Assembly: GCA_016787665.1 (NCBI GenBank)
Contig: JAEUUC010000011.1
Location: 1-64,000 of the forward strand
Origin: Cyclobacteriaceae bacterium
GTDB taxonomy: Bacteria > Bacteroidota > Bacteroidia > Cytophagales > Cyclobacteriaceae
Length of the DNA stretch: 64,000 bases
Direction of reading: 5' to 3'
Part shown: positions 26,191 to 34,253 of the stretch, one piece after another
Numbering within the stretch: position 1 is the first letter of the stretch
How the letters are laid out: every line of letters starts with the position of its first letter
The notes under the pieces: model-generated
Told to the model about the DNA's origin: nothing
Seen by the model: only the letters and a program-made list of their open reading frames with translations
The model's database searches: none
Program-made: the position numbers and the translations under genes

Positions 26191-28458
26191 ATGGAGCTCT
26201 ACTATATCGTCATTGGAATCCTGATTATCCTTGCCATTCTGGATCTGGTGGTTGGCGTCAGCAACGATGCTGTGAATTTTTTGAATTCTGCCATTGGCTC
26301 AAGGGTAGCCTCGTTTCGCACCATTCTGATCGTGGCCAGCGTGGGCATCTTAATTGGGTCTGGCTTTTCGGCCGGAATGATGCAGGTGGCACGCAGCGGC
26401 ATTTTTAACCCGGGGTTTTTCAACTTCGAACAGGTTATTGTGGTGTTTGCAGCCGTGATGATCACCGATGTTTTGCTGCTGGACATCTACAACTCGCTGG
26501 GTCTTCCTACGTCCACTACCGTATCACTGGTGTTTGAATTGTTGGGAGCATCATTTGTTGTTTCCCTCATTCACATGGCGCAACAGGATATGCCGCTCAG
26601 TGAACTCGCCAACGCCATCAACTACTCGAGTGCATTAACGATCGTCTCCAGCATTTTCCTTTCTGTTGGCCTTGCCTTTGTGGCGGGCAGCATACTCCAG
26701 TTTTTCTTCCGCGTTACCTTTTCGTTCAGGCTAAAACGCAGTGTTCAGCGGTTTGGTGCCGTGTTCAGTGGCCTGGCATTGACGGTTATCGTCTATTTTT
26801 TGTTGATCAAAGGAGCTGAAGGTAGTGCGCTGATATCGAAAGAAACAGGATCGTGGATTACGGCCAACACCAAAGTGCTCATGCTGGTGACCTTTTTGTC
26901 CGTAACGTTCATCCTATTTCTCCTCCAGCAATTTAAGATCGTAAATCCGCTAAAGGTGGTGGTATTGGCCGGCACATTTGCGCTGGCCATGGCCTTTGCC
27001 GGCAACGATTTGGTGAATTTCATTGGTGTCTCCGTAGGCGCCCTTGTTGCATTTCAGGCGTGGCTGCAATCCGGTGTGGCCGCTGATGCCTTTAACATGC
27101 AGATATTGGCCACCAAAGTAGGAACACCCACCTGGTTCCTGATGGTGTCGGGTGTAATCATGATTATCACCCTGTGGACAAATGCGAAGAGCCGGAAGGT
27201 GACAGAGACCGAAGTATCATTGGGGCGGCAAGATGAAGGTGATGAGAATTTCTCTCCTAATTTTATTTCGCGTGCGCTCGTGGGCGGCTCATTACTCATG
27301 AGCCGCGGAGTGTCCATTCTTGTGCCCGACTCGCTGCAACAATTCGTGCAAAAACGAATGCGGCCGTTGAAGCCATCGAAGAAGAGAAGAAAGAAAAGTT
27401 TTGATTTACTGCGCGCTGCGGTAAACCTGCTGGTGGCCAGCGCACTGATTGCCTACGGCACTTCGCAACATCTGCCCTTATCGACCACGTTTGTTACGTT
27501 CATGGTCGCCATGGGTAGTTCCCTGGCCGACCGCGCCTGGGGTTTGGAGAGTGCCGTGTACCGGGTGGCCGGAGTGGTCACCGTTATCGGCAGCTGGTTC
27601 GTTACCGCCCTTGTAGCATTTCTTTCGGCCGGCATTATGGCAGCCATATTCTACTTCACCGGCCAGGTGGGCATCATTGTGCTTTTTGTAATTGCTGTGG
27701 GGCTGCTGATCAAGAGTCACCTACTTTTTCAGAAAAAAACGGAACAGGAGAATGTAGAACTCCCGCGTGAGGATCGAAAAACGGTTAATGACTTTCTGAA
27801 AGACAGCGCGCGGTATGCAGTGCGAAACCTCAAATCAGTGTCGGCTATTCTTGATCACAGCCTTCACCTTTTTCTCAACCCCCAGGCTCAGGATAAAAGT
27901 GAGATTCAACGGGAACATACTCGCCTCAAAACATTTAATCAAAAAATCAACTCACGCATTCTTCGTGTTGTCCGGAGCCTGGGTTCGGCAAACCTGCCTG
28001 TTGGCCGGTTCAACCTGTCTCTTTTTGATTATACCCAGGACATGGCCCAAAGTATCGAGTTGATTTATACCTCGATTTTGCATCACCGGCAAAACCTACA
28101 CGGCCTGCCAAAAGGAAAACTCCGGGATGACATTCAGTCGCTGCGCGAGGCGCTGCAGCCCTACTTCCGCAGCGTCAGAAAATATATACGCAAACCTTCT
28201 GTTGATGGACTCGCTGCTCTCAAAGAGCAACACCAAAAACTGGAAAAGCAGATGAATCAGGTCCTTGACCAGCACGTAGTGAGTTTGCAAAGCGGTGAGG
28301 TGAGTAGTCGGTTGGCACTGCTGCAAACCAAAGTTCTTTTGGAGACACAGGATTTGATTGAGAATGCCTACCGGGTAGCCACGCTTCATCAATCGCTGGT
28401 TATTCACCCTCAGCCAACCTCTTCGGCCATAACTAATCCAAACGCACAACCTGCGTGA
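26191..28458 (+). CDS. PiT-family inorganic phosphate transporter with C-terminal PhoU-like region
   Basis: 755 residues, much longer than classical PiT proteins (about 500). The duplicated family signature is seen as VVGVSNDAVNFLNSAIGSR near the N-terminus and AFAGNDLVNFIGVSVGA near residue 270. About eleven hydrophobic segments span residues 5-510. The last 230 residues are soluble and helical (DRKTVNDFLKDSARYAVRNLK onward), like the cytoplasmic PhoU-like tail of the long PiT variants in Bacteroidota. It moves phosphate or metal-phosphate with a cation across the inner membrane. The upstream repeats suggest phosphate-starvation control. Confidence 0.9.
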   Translation: MELYYIVIGILIILAILDLVVGVSNDAVNFLNSAIGSRVASFRTILIVASVGILIGSGFSAGMMQVARSGIFNPGFFNFEQVIVVFAAVMITDVLLLDIYNSLGLPTSTTVSLVFELLGASFVVSLIHMAQQDMPLSELANAINYSSALTIVSSIFLSVGLAFVAGSILQFFFRVTFSFRLKRSVQRFGAVFSGLALTVIVYFLLIKGAEGSALISKETGSWITANTKVLMLVTFLSVTFILFLLQQFKIVNPLKVVVLAGTFALAMAFAGNDLVNFIGVSVGALVAFQAWLQSGVAADAFNMQILATKVGTPTWFLMVSGVIMIITLWTNAKSRKVTETEVSLGRQDEGDENFSPNFISRALVGGSLLMSRGVSILVPDSLQQFVQKRMRPLKPSKKRRKKSFDLLRAAVNLLVASALIAYGTSQHLPLSTTFVTFMVAMGSSLADRAWGLESAVYRVAGVVTVIGSWFVTALVAFLSAGIMAAIFYFTGQVGIIVLFVIAVGLLIKSHLLFQKKTEQENVELPREDRKTVNDFLKDSARYAVRNLKSVSAILDHSLHLFLNPQAQDKSEIQREHTRLKTFNQKINSRILRVVRSLGSANLPVGRFNLSLFDYTQDMAQSIELIYTSILHHRQNLHGLPKGKLRDDIQSLREALQPYFRSVRKYIRKPSVDGLAALKEQHQKLEKQMNQVLDQHVVSLQSGEVSSRLALLQTKVLLETQDLIENAYRVATLHQSLVIHPQPTSSAITNPNAQPA

Positions 28459-28464
28459 TGTTGT

Positions 28465-28472
28465 TATCTTTG
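28465..28472 (+). promoter_or_regulatory. -7 element TATCTTTG of the haem-binding lipoprotein gene
   Basis: Exact TAnnTTTG match, four nt before the ATG at 28477 and just past the transporter stop. It predicts an essentially leaderless mRNA. Confidence 0.5.
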
Positions 28473-28476
28473 ACCC

Positions 28477-29073
28477 ATGCGAACGGGGTTATTTTGTCTT
28501 ATGGCAATCGCGGTGTGGTCGTGTACAACGCATAAGCCCGAAACCCAGATGACGGAAACGGAGCATGCCCGGTACCGCCAGGCGGGCGATACCCTTACGC
28601 AAATTGCTTTTGATGCCATTCGTAAGCAGCTGCTGATGAAACTGCAGGAAGGCGGAGTACCCGCAGCACTAACGTATTGCCAGGCTCATGCCTTGCCGAT
28701 CACGGACTCTTTGAGTCAACGGTACGGGGTCAACATCAAAAGGGTGAGCAACAAGAACCGGAATCCGCTTAACAAAGCCAATAAACTCGAAAGCTTCCTG
28801 ATTAGGGGTTATGAAAATGACCTGCATGAGAAAAAGAATCCTGAGCCCCGTTTAGTTCTGAAAAACGACACCGTGCTTTACTATAAACCCATACTCACGC
28901 AGGCGCTTTGCCTTCAGTGTCACGGCACCGTGGGTCAGCAAATCACCGAAGAGCACGCGGCACTCATTCAAAAACTCTACCCGTACGATAAGGCCATTAA
29001 CTACCAGTTAAATCAGGTGCGTGGCTTGTGGCAAATTTCTTTTCTTCAATCCCGAAGCGACCAGCCGAGGTAG
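28477..29073 (+). CDS. DUF3365-type haem-binding lipoprotein
   Basis: 198 residues with a lipobox Cys at residue 16 (AVWSC), so membrane-anchored outside the cytoplasm. One c-type haem site, C145-L-Q-C148-H149, follows the conserved NRNPLNKANKLE segment and the YYKPILTQALCLQCHG core. This layout matches DUF3365 (Tll0287-like) proteins, whose role in redox or gas sensing is unsettled. It lies 104 nt before the hydrogenase operon in the same direction; a functional link is possible but not shown. Confidence 0.82.
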   Translation: MRTGLFCLMAIAVWSCTTHKPETQMTETEHARYRQAGDTLTQIAFDAIRKQLLMKLQEGGVPAALTYCQAHALPITDSLSQRYGVNIKRVSNKNRNPLNKANKLESFLIRGYENDLHEKKNPEPRLVLKNDTVLYYKPILTQALCLQCHGTVGQQITEEHAALIQKLYPYDKAINYQLNQVRGLWQISFLQSRSDQPR

Positions 29074-29111
29074 AATCACAGCTTTTTACGGCCAAAAAAT
29101 TGCTCCTCCCT

Positions 29112-29125
29112 ATGACGGACGTCAT
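29112..29125. promoter_or_regulatory. palindromic operator candidate before the hydrogenase operon
   Basis: ATGACG-GA-CGTCAT is a perfect 6+6 inverted repeat centred about 60 nt before the hoxF ATG, in the 104-nt gap after the haem lipoprotein gene. An outer imperfect repeat CTCCTCC / GGTGGAG brackets it. No clear TAnnTTTG element follows. Regulator unknown. Confidence 0.4.
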
Positions 29126-29177
29126 GGTGTAGGTGGAGATTTGGTCGGACATTTTCTGTGCCTGAAATCGCTTTTGT

Positions 29178-30950
29178 ATGGGCACGCGTTCACATCCAAA
29201 TAACCTTTTTTCCTGCGAGCCAAACCGATCGAAACTATTGTCGCAACTGTGGCAACACCAAATAAACAATCGGTACATCTCAGAAGATGCCATTGCGGCA
29301 TTGGCGACTGAACATAACCTGTCGGCTATTGAGGTTGCCGGGGTAGCCAGTTTTTATCACTTTTTTCACCGCCAACCGGCCGGGCGCCACACCATTTACA
29401 TCAACAACAGCATCATTGCTGAACTAAAAGGTTATGAGCGAATCCGTGAGGCCTTTGAACGCGAAACCGGAGCGCGTCTGGGTTCGGTGGATCCAACGGG
29501 TACTTTCGGGTTATTCGAAACTCCGTGCATCGGCCTAAGCGATCAGGAGCCGGCCGCGTTGATCGACTTCTTTCCTTTTACAAATCTCAATGCGATCAAA
29601 GTCAAAGAGATTATCCGCAAAATCAAGGAAGGCCGAGCCGTACATGAGATTGCCGACAGCCCCCCGGCCAATATTCGATTCCTCCCCCCAAATGACCGAA
29701 CCTTATTCTTTGCGCCATACACCCGAGGTGAAGTGATTCGAAAGTTGGCGAACCTGACACCAGAGGAAGTGATTGAACAACTGCGAATTGGTGAGCTTGC
29801 TGGTCGCGGGGGGGCCTTCTTCCCAACCTGGAAAAAATGGAGTACCTGTCGGACTTTTCCGGAATCCCCAAAGTTCATTGTTTGTAATGCTGATGAAGGT
29901 GAGCCCGGAACATTTAAGGACCGCGTACTGCTTCAGCATCAACCCGGCTCGGTTATCGAAGGCATGATTACGGCAGGATTCGCGGTAGGTGCCGCCTATG
30001 GCATCATCTACCTCCGGGGTGAGTACCGCTGGATGTTGCCCACCGTGGAAGAGGAGATTGACCAGTTTTATCAGGCCGGCCTGCTGGGCAAAAACATTGC
30101 CGGCATAAACGGATTTCACTTTGATCTGAGGTTGGAGGTTGGCGCGGGTGCCTATGTGTGTGGTGAAGAGACGGCTTTGCTCGAGTCGATGGAAGGTAAG
30201 CGCGGAGAGCCGAGAACCAAATGGTTTTACCCGGTGGAAAAAGGCTATCTGCAACTACCGACCGTGGTTAACAACGTGGAGACATTTGCCGCTGCTACCC
30301 GACTGCTGCAATTTGGCTCGTTTGAATACCTCAAGCGCGGCATACCCGGGTCAGCCGGCACCAAGCTGATCAGTGTATCCGGTGACTGCCAGCGGCCAGG
30401 GCTTTATGAAATTGAGTGGGGCATCACTGTAGCAGAGTTGTTGGAAATCTGCGGGGCAGAAGATCCCTTCTTCATCCAGGTTAGCGGCCCGTCCGGAGAG
30501 TGCATTTCGATAAAGGAAAAATTCAGGCGAATCTCCATGCTCGACCTGTTGGCCCAAAAAGACATTCGGTGCGGTGGATCATTTATGATTTTCAACCGAC
30601 AACGCGACCTTGTGCATATTCTCTTGAATTTCTGTTCATTCTTCAAACACGAATCGTGTGGAGTATGCACACCCTGCCGGGCTGGCAACTTCATTCTGCA
30701 ACGGAAACTCGAAAAAATCAGTCATGGGCTGGCCGATCGAAATGACCTGCAGGACCTTCGAAACTGGGGCAATATCATGAAGTCCACCAGCCGGTGTGGT
30801 CTGGGGAAGACCGCTTCGAATTCAGTGCTACATGCCGTAGATAAGTTTCAGGATTACTTCGCCAAACGCTTTGCCGAGGTTGATCACAGCATATACCGGC
30901 AGATTGATGAGCACGCGGCCATTGCCGAATATGAGCGCTATAAACCGTAA
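29178..30950 (+). CDS. hoxF: NAD-reducing [NiFe] hydrogenase, diaphorase subunit HoxF
   Basis: 590 residues, close to the size of HoxF in soluble NAD-linked hydrogenases. Residues 1 to about 150 are NuoE-like (VASFYHFFHRQPAGRH) but keep only one of the four cluster cysteines (TPCIGLSDQEPA), as I recall for the Ralstonia-type HoxF. The rest is NuoF-like: NADH/FMN region with NADEGEPGTFKDR and GAGAYVCGEETALLES, and the [4Fe-4S] site ESCGVCTPCRAG plus RCGLG. The FMN glycine loop reads GRGGAFFPTWKKW (209-221), with Phe214 and Trp218 where Gly is usual. It passes electrons between NAD(H) and the hydrogenase module in the cytoplasm. hoxU-hoxY follows after five nt. Confidence 0.93.
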   Translation: MGTRSHPNNLFSCEPNRSKLLSQLWQHQINNRYISEDAIAALATEHNLSAIEVAGVASFYHFFHRQPAGRHTIYINNSIIAELKGYERIREAFERETGARLGSVDPTGTFGLFETPCIGLSDQEPAALIDFFPFTNLNAIKVKEIIRKIKEGRAVHEIADSPPANIRFLPPNDRTLFFAPYTRGEVIRKLANLTPEEVIEQLRIGELAGRGGAFFPTWKKWSTCRTFPESPKFIVCNADEGEPGTFKDRVLLQHQPGSVIEGMITAGFAVGAAYGIIYLRGEYRWMLPTVEEEIDQFYQAGLLGKNIAGINGFHFDLRLEVGAGAYVCGEETALLESMEGKRGEPRTKWFYPVEKGYLQLPTVVNNVETFAAATRLLQFGSFEYLKRGIPGSAGTKLISVSGDCQRPGLYEIEWGITVAELLEICGAEDPFFIQVSGPSGECISIKEKFRRISMLDLLAQKDIRCGGSFMIFNRQRDLVHILLNFCSFFKHESCGVCTPCRAGNFILQRKLEKISHGLADRNDLQDLRNWGNIMKSTSRCGLGKTASNSVLHAVDKFQDYFAKRFAEVDHSIYRQIDEHAAIAEYERYKP

Positions 30951-30955
30951 GTAAC

Positions 30956-32224
30956 ATGGCAACCTGTACATTTTGGGTGGACGGCAAACCCTACCAGGCT
31001 GAAGAGGGAACTAACCTGGTTGATGCGGCCAAAACACATGGCATTTTTATCCCATCCTTATGCTATTTCCAGCACATCGACCCTCCGCTCGGTACCTGCC
31101 GTACCTGCACGTGTAAAATCAATGGGCGCCATAGCCCGGCCTGCACCGAAGCCGTGAAAGAAGGACTGAAGGTGGAAGTCAACACCCCCGAGTTGATGGA
31201 TATCCGGAAGGCGCTGGTGGAAATGATGTTTGCCGAAGGAAATCATTTTTGCCCCGCCTGTGAAAAAAGCGGTAACTGCGATTTGCAACATATGGGGTAT
31301 GAATTGGGTATATCGCAGTCGCGATTTCCGCACCTTTTTAAAGATCGGTTGATTGACTACCAGCCCAAGCGGATGGTGATGGAGCATAACCGCTGCATTA
31401 AATGCCGGAGATGCGTTGAGGAAATTTTCACTACAGATGGCAAACGGGTTTTCAATTACATCAATCGCGGCAACGAAACACGGGTGGGCATCGATTACGA
31501 ACAGGAGGCGCGCCTTAGCGATAGTGACGCAGAAAAAGCCATGGCCATCTGCCCTACCGGGGCCATTATGGTGCGCGGTAAGAGCTTGTCAAAACCATTC
31601 GGAGATCGTGCGTTTGATCTGAAGTCCACGCAGAAGCACTACAGCTACAACATCCTTGACAAGCCCCGGGCAACCCATTTCGAAAAGAAAACCATTGCCA
31701 CGGTCTCGTTGGCCGGATGTTTTGGATGCCACATGTCGCTACTCGATATTGATACCGAAATTCTTGACATCGCGGAACTCGTTTCATTCAATAAGTCTCC
31801 GCTTACGGATATCAAGAGCTTTACCCAACGATGTCATTTAGGGCTGGTGGAAGGCGGCTGCTGCAACACGGAAAACATCGAAACGTTGAGAAAATTCCGT
31901 GAGATGTGTGACACCTTGGTCGTGATGGGCGAGTGTGCCGTGTGGGGAGGTTTACCCGCCATGCGCAATACCATTCCGCTGGGCGAATGTCTCGAAGAGG
32001 CGTATCTCAACAGCGTTACCAGTGAACCGGACGCCACCATCGTACCGTATCACGAGGACTTGCCGAAAATTCTCAATCGGGTGTATGCGTGCAACGAAAT
32101 TGTGAAAGTGGACTACACCATTCCGGGTTGCCCGCCTTCGGCCACGCATATCTGGAAAGTAATCAAGAGCTTGCTGTGGGGTGAAGAGTATTCGTTGTTG
32201 TATTCGGAATTCAAGTACGACTGA
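30956..32224 (+). CDS. fusion of hydrogenase subunits HoxU (electron transfer) and HoxY (small subunit)
   Basis: 422 residues in one frame. Residues 1 to about 235 are HoxU: a [2Fe-2S] ferredoxin domain (C36, C48, C51, C63), a NuoG-like cluster segment (C99, C102, C108) and a [4Fe-4S] motif (C147, C150, C153, C199). Residues from about 245 are HoxY, the [NiFe] hydrogenase small subunit: LAGCFGCHMSLLDID (C255, C258), GECAVWGGLPAMRN (C327) and IPGCPPS provide the proximal cluster. In known soluble hydrogenases these are separate proteins of about 235 and 180-210 residues. No stop codon separates them here. Three cluster sites plus the proximal one would form a continuous wire from HoxH to HoxF. 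Confidence 0.9.
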   Translation: MATCTFWVDGKPYQAEEGTNLVDAAKTHGIFIPSLCYFQHIDPPLGTCRTCTCKINGRHSPACTEAVKEGLKVEVNTPELMDIRKALVEMMFAEGNHFCPACEKSGNCDLQHMGYELGISQSRFPHLFKDRLIDYQPKRMVMEHNRCIKCRRCVEEIFTTDGKRVFNYINRGNETRVGIDYEQEARLSDSDAEKAMAICPTGAIMVRGKSLSKPFGDRAFDLKSTQKHYSYNILDKPRATHFEKKTIATVSLAGCFGCHMSLLDIDTEILDIAELVSFNKSPLTDIKSFTQRCHLGLVEGGCCNTENIETLRKFREMCDTLVVMGECAVWGGLPAMRNTIPLGECLEEAYLNSVTSEPDATIVPYHEDLPKILNRVYACNEIVKVDYTIPGCPPSATHIWKVIKSLLWGEEYSLLYSEFKYD

Positions 32225-32226
32225 TC

Positions 32227-33678
32227 ATGAAAACCAAAGTAACGATCGACCCCGTTACGCGGGTTGAAGGCCACGGCCGAGTAACCATCCACCTTGATGA
32301 GTATGGCAAAGTGCAGGACTCCTTTTTCCACATCGTTGAATTTCGCGGATTCGAGCGGTTCATCCAGGGTCGCCCCTATTGGGAGGCTCCCGTACTCGTT
32401 CAGCGGCTATGCGGCATTTGCCCCGTCAGCCATCACCTGGCAGCTGCAAAAGCAATCGACCAATTGGTGGGTATTGATCCCGAGGATTTAACCCTGCCCG
32501 CTCAAAAACTCCGAAGGCTTTTGCACTATGCGCAGATATTCCAGTCGCATGCGTTGCACTTCTTTTACCTCGCATCGCCTGATCTGCTGTTTGGTATGGA
32601 TGCTCCGGTTGACAAGCGGAACGTGCTGGCCGTGGCATCCGCCAACAAAGAGCTGGCACGAAAGGGGATTTTGATGCGCAAATTCGGACAGGAAATGATC
32701 CAGGCGATTGCCGGAAAAAAAATCCACGGCATTGCCGCTGTGCCGGGCGGCATGCACAAGACGCTGACGGTAAAGGAAAAGGACTTCTTCCTCACGGGCA
32801 ATGAAATACCCAATATCGATACCATGCTCGAATGGTCGCAGGAGGTTATCCAATTCATGAAGAGCTACCACGAGCAACATCGCGACTTAATGGACACGTT
32901 TGCGGCCTTTCCTTCGGGGCACCTGGGCATGGTGAATGACGCGGGTCAGCTTGAGTTGTACCACGGCAAACTGCGTGCAATTGACAGTACCGGTAAAACA
33001 ATCTTGCCGGACGTAGACACAAACGACTACGAAAAATATTTTCGTGAAGGTGTCGAGCGGTGGTCGTATATGAAATTCCCTTATCTGACAGAACTGGGCC
33101 GGCAAAATGGATGGAATCGCGTAGGGCCATTGGCACGAATCAATGTATGCAGCGCCATTGGCACACCTCTGGCCGAACAGGAACGACAAGTCTTCAAGGC
33201 GTTCACGGGGAAAAAAGTTAACAACAGTACGCTGTACTCGCATTGGGCACGCCTGATCGAAATACTGCACGCAGCCGAAGTAATGAAGGAACTGCTGCAC
33301 GATCCGGATATTCTCAGCACTGACCTGGTGCGGGAGGGCGAACATCGGTTGGAGGGAATCGGCATCATTGAAGCACCCCGCGGCACACTTACGCATCACT
33401 ACCGGGTGGATGACAAGGGGATGATCACCCGCTGCAATCTCATTGTTTCCACCACGCACAACAATGAAGCGATGAATCAGGCCGTCAAATGGGTGGCGAA
33501 CAACGTCATCAGTCAAAAAGGCACAATAACCGAGGGCATGCTCAACCAGGTGGAAGTAGCCATTCGGGCGTACGACCCGTGCCTGAGTTGCGCCACGCAA
33601 TCGCTGGGGCAAATGCCGCTTCATATTGAACTGTACGATCACCAAAACAAACTGATCCATGAACGCTTTCGCTCCTGA
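32227..33678 (+). CDS. hoxH: NAD-reducing [NiFe] hydrogenase, large subunit HoxH
   Basis: 483 residues. It holds the Ni-Fe(CN)2CO site where H2 is split or made. The N-terminal ligand motif R60-L-C62-G-I-C65 and the C-terminal D450-P-C452-L-S-C455 are intact, so the active site can form. The opening IDPVTRVEGHGRV is family-typical, and the overall match is to group 3d bidirectional enzymes. After DPCLSC the chain reads A-T-Q458; His or Arg is usual at this position, after which a protease removes the C-terminal peptide. A 25-residue tail remains downstream. It starts two nt after the hoxU-hoxY stop and overlaps hoxW by 20 nt. Confidence 0.94.
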   Translation: MKTKVTIDPVTRVEGHGRVTIHLDEYGKVQDSFFHIVEFRGFERFIQGRPYWEAPVLVQRLCGICPVSHHLAAAKAIDQLVGIDPEDLTLPAQKLRRLLHYAQIFQSHALHFFYLASPDLLFGMDAPVDKRNVLAVASANKELARKGILMRKFGQEMIQAIAGKKIHGIAAVPGGMHKTLTVKEKDFFLTGNEIPNIDTMLEWSQEVIQFMKSYHEQHRDLMDTFAAFPSGHLGMVNDAGQLELYHGKLRAIDSTGKTILPDVDTNDYEKYFREGVERWSYMKFPYLTELGRQNGWNRVGPLARINVCSAIGTPLAEQERQVFKAFTGKKVNNSTLYSHWARLIEILHAAEVMKELLHDPDILSTDLVREGEHRLEGIGIIEAPRGTLTHHYRVDDKGMITRCNLIVSTTHNNEAMNQAVKWVANNVISQKGTITEGMLNQVEVAIRAYDPCLSCATQSLGQMPLHIELYDHQNKLIHERFRS

Positions 33679-34135
33679 CGGGCTCCTTTTGATTGGCATT
33701 GGCAATGAAAGCCGAGGGGATGACGGGCTGGGATGGAGGTTTTTGGACGTTTTGCGGGCAAAAGGCCTTATTTGCGAAAAGGCATATCGGTATCAGTTAC
33801 AGATTGAAGACGCAGAGTTCATTTCGTCATTCCAGCATGTCGTATTCATAGACGCCACCCGTGAACCCCTAGCCGCAGGGTTCTCCTTCGGCTCATGCGA
33901 ACCGGCAGACGAGTTCAGCTTTTCCACTCACCGCCAATCGCCCGGAGTGGTGCTTCACCTGGCGCAGGACCTTTTCCAAAGCAAAGTCAAAGGCTACGTA
34001 CTGGCCATTGCCGGTTATGAGTGGGCCTTAGGTCAAGGGCTTAGCAAAAGAGGAGAAGCCAATCTGGAAAGGGCTATTCAATTTTTCACCGAGCGATTTA
34101 AGGCCAGTCGCGAAGTTGCACTACCGATATTGTAG
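33659..34135 (+). CDS. hoxW: hydrogenase maturation endopeptidase (HoxW-like)
   Basis: 158 residues, starting inside the last 20 nt of hoxH. The peptidase M52 motif GIGNESRGDDGLGW is at the N-terminus, with the second metal-site Asp in VVFIDATREP and His in FSTHRQSPGVVLH. The enzyme cuts the C-terminal peptide from HoxH once nickel is in place. Overlap with hoxH supports a dedicated role. The hypABCDEF genes needed for cofactor assembly are not in this window. Confidence 0.9.
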   Translation: MNAFAPDGLLLIGIGNESRGDDGLGWRFLDVLRAKGLICEKAYRYQLQIEDAEFISSFQHVVFIDATREPLAAGFSFGSCEPADEFSFSTHRQSPGVVLHLAQDLFQSKVKGYVLAIAGYEWALGQGLSKRGEANLERAIQFFTERFKASREVALPIL

Positions 34136-34208
34136 CTGATGAAGCAACTTAGTATACGGCTCTCTTGGGCACTTTAGAAAATTGTATTCTGCTCAGGTCA
34201 CAAAAAAG

Positions 34209-34234
34209 AAAGGCAGGACTCACGTCCTGCCTTT
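34209..34234. terminator. bidirectional terminator between hoxW and ppdK
   Basis: AAAGGCAGGAC-TCAC-GTCCTGCCTTT forms an 11-bp stem with a four-base loop. It is flanked by TTTTCCTT on the plus strand and by a T-rich run on the minus strand, so it can end both convergent transcripts. Confidence 0.9.
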
Positions 34235-34253
34235 TCCTTACAAACAGCACAGG

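Noticed and set aside
29400..29560. Loss of three of four cluster cysteines in the NuoE-like part of HoxF
   Set aside because: As far as I recall the Ralstonia-type HoxF shows the same TPCIGLSDQEPA pattern, so this seems to be a family trait, not an anomaly of this gene.
32887..33705. 272-codon minus-strand frame antisense to hoxH
   Set aside because: Shadow of hoxH; no domain and no promoter.
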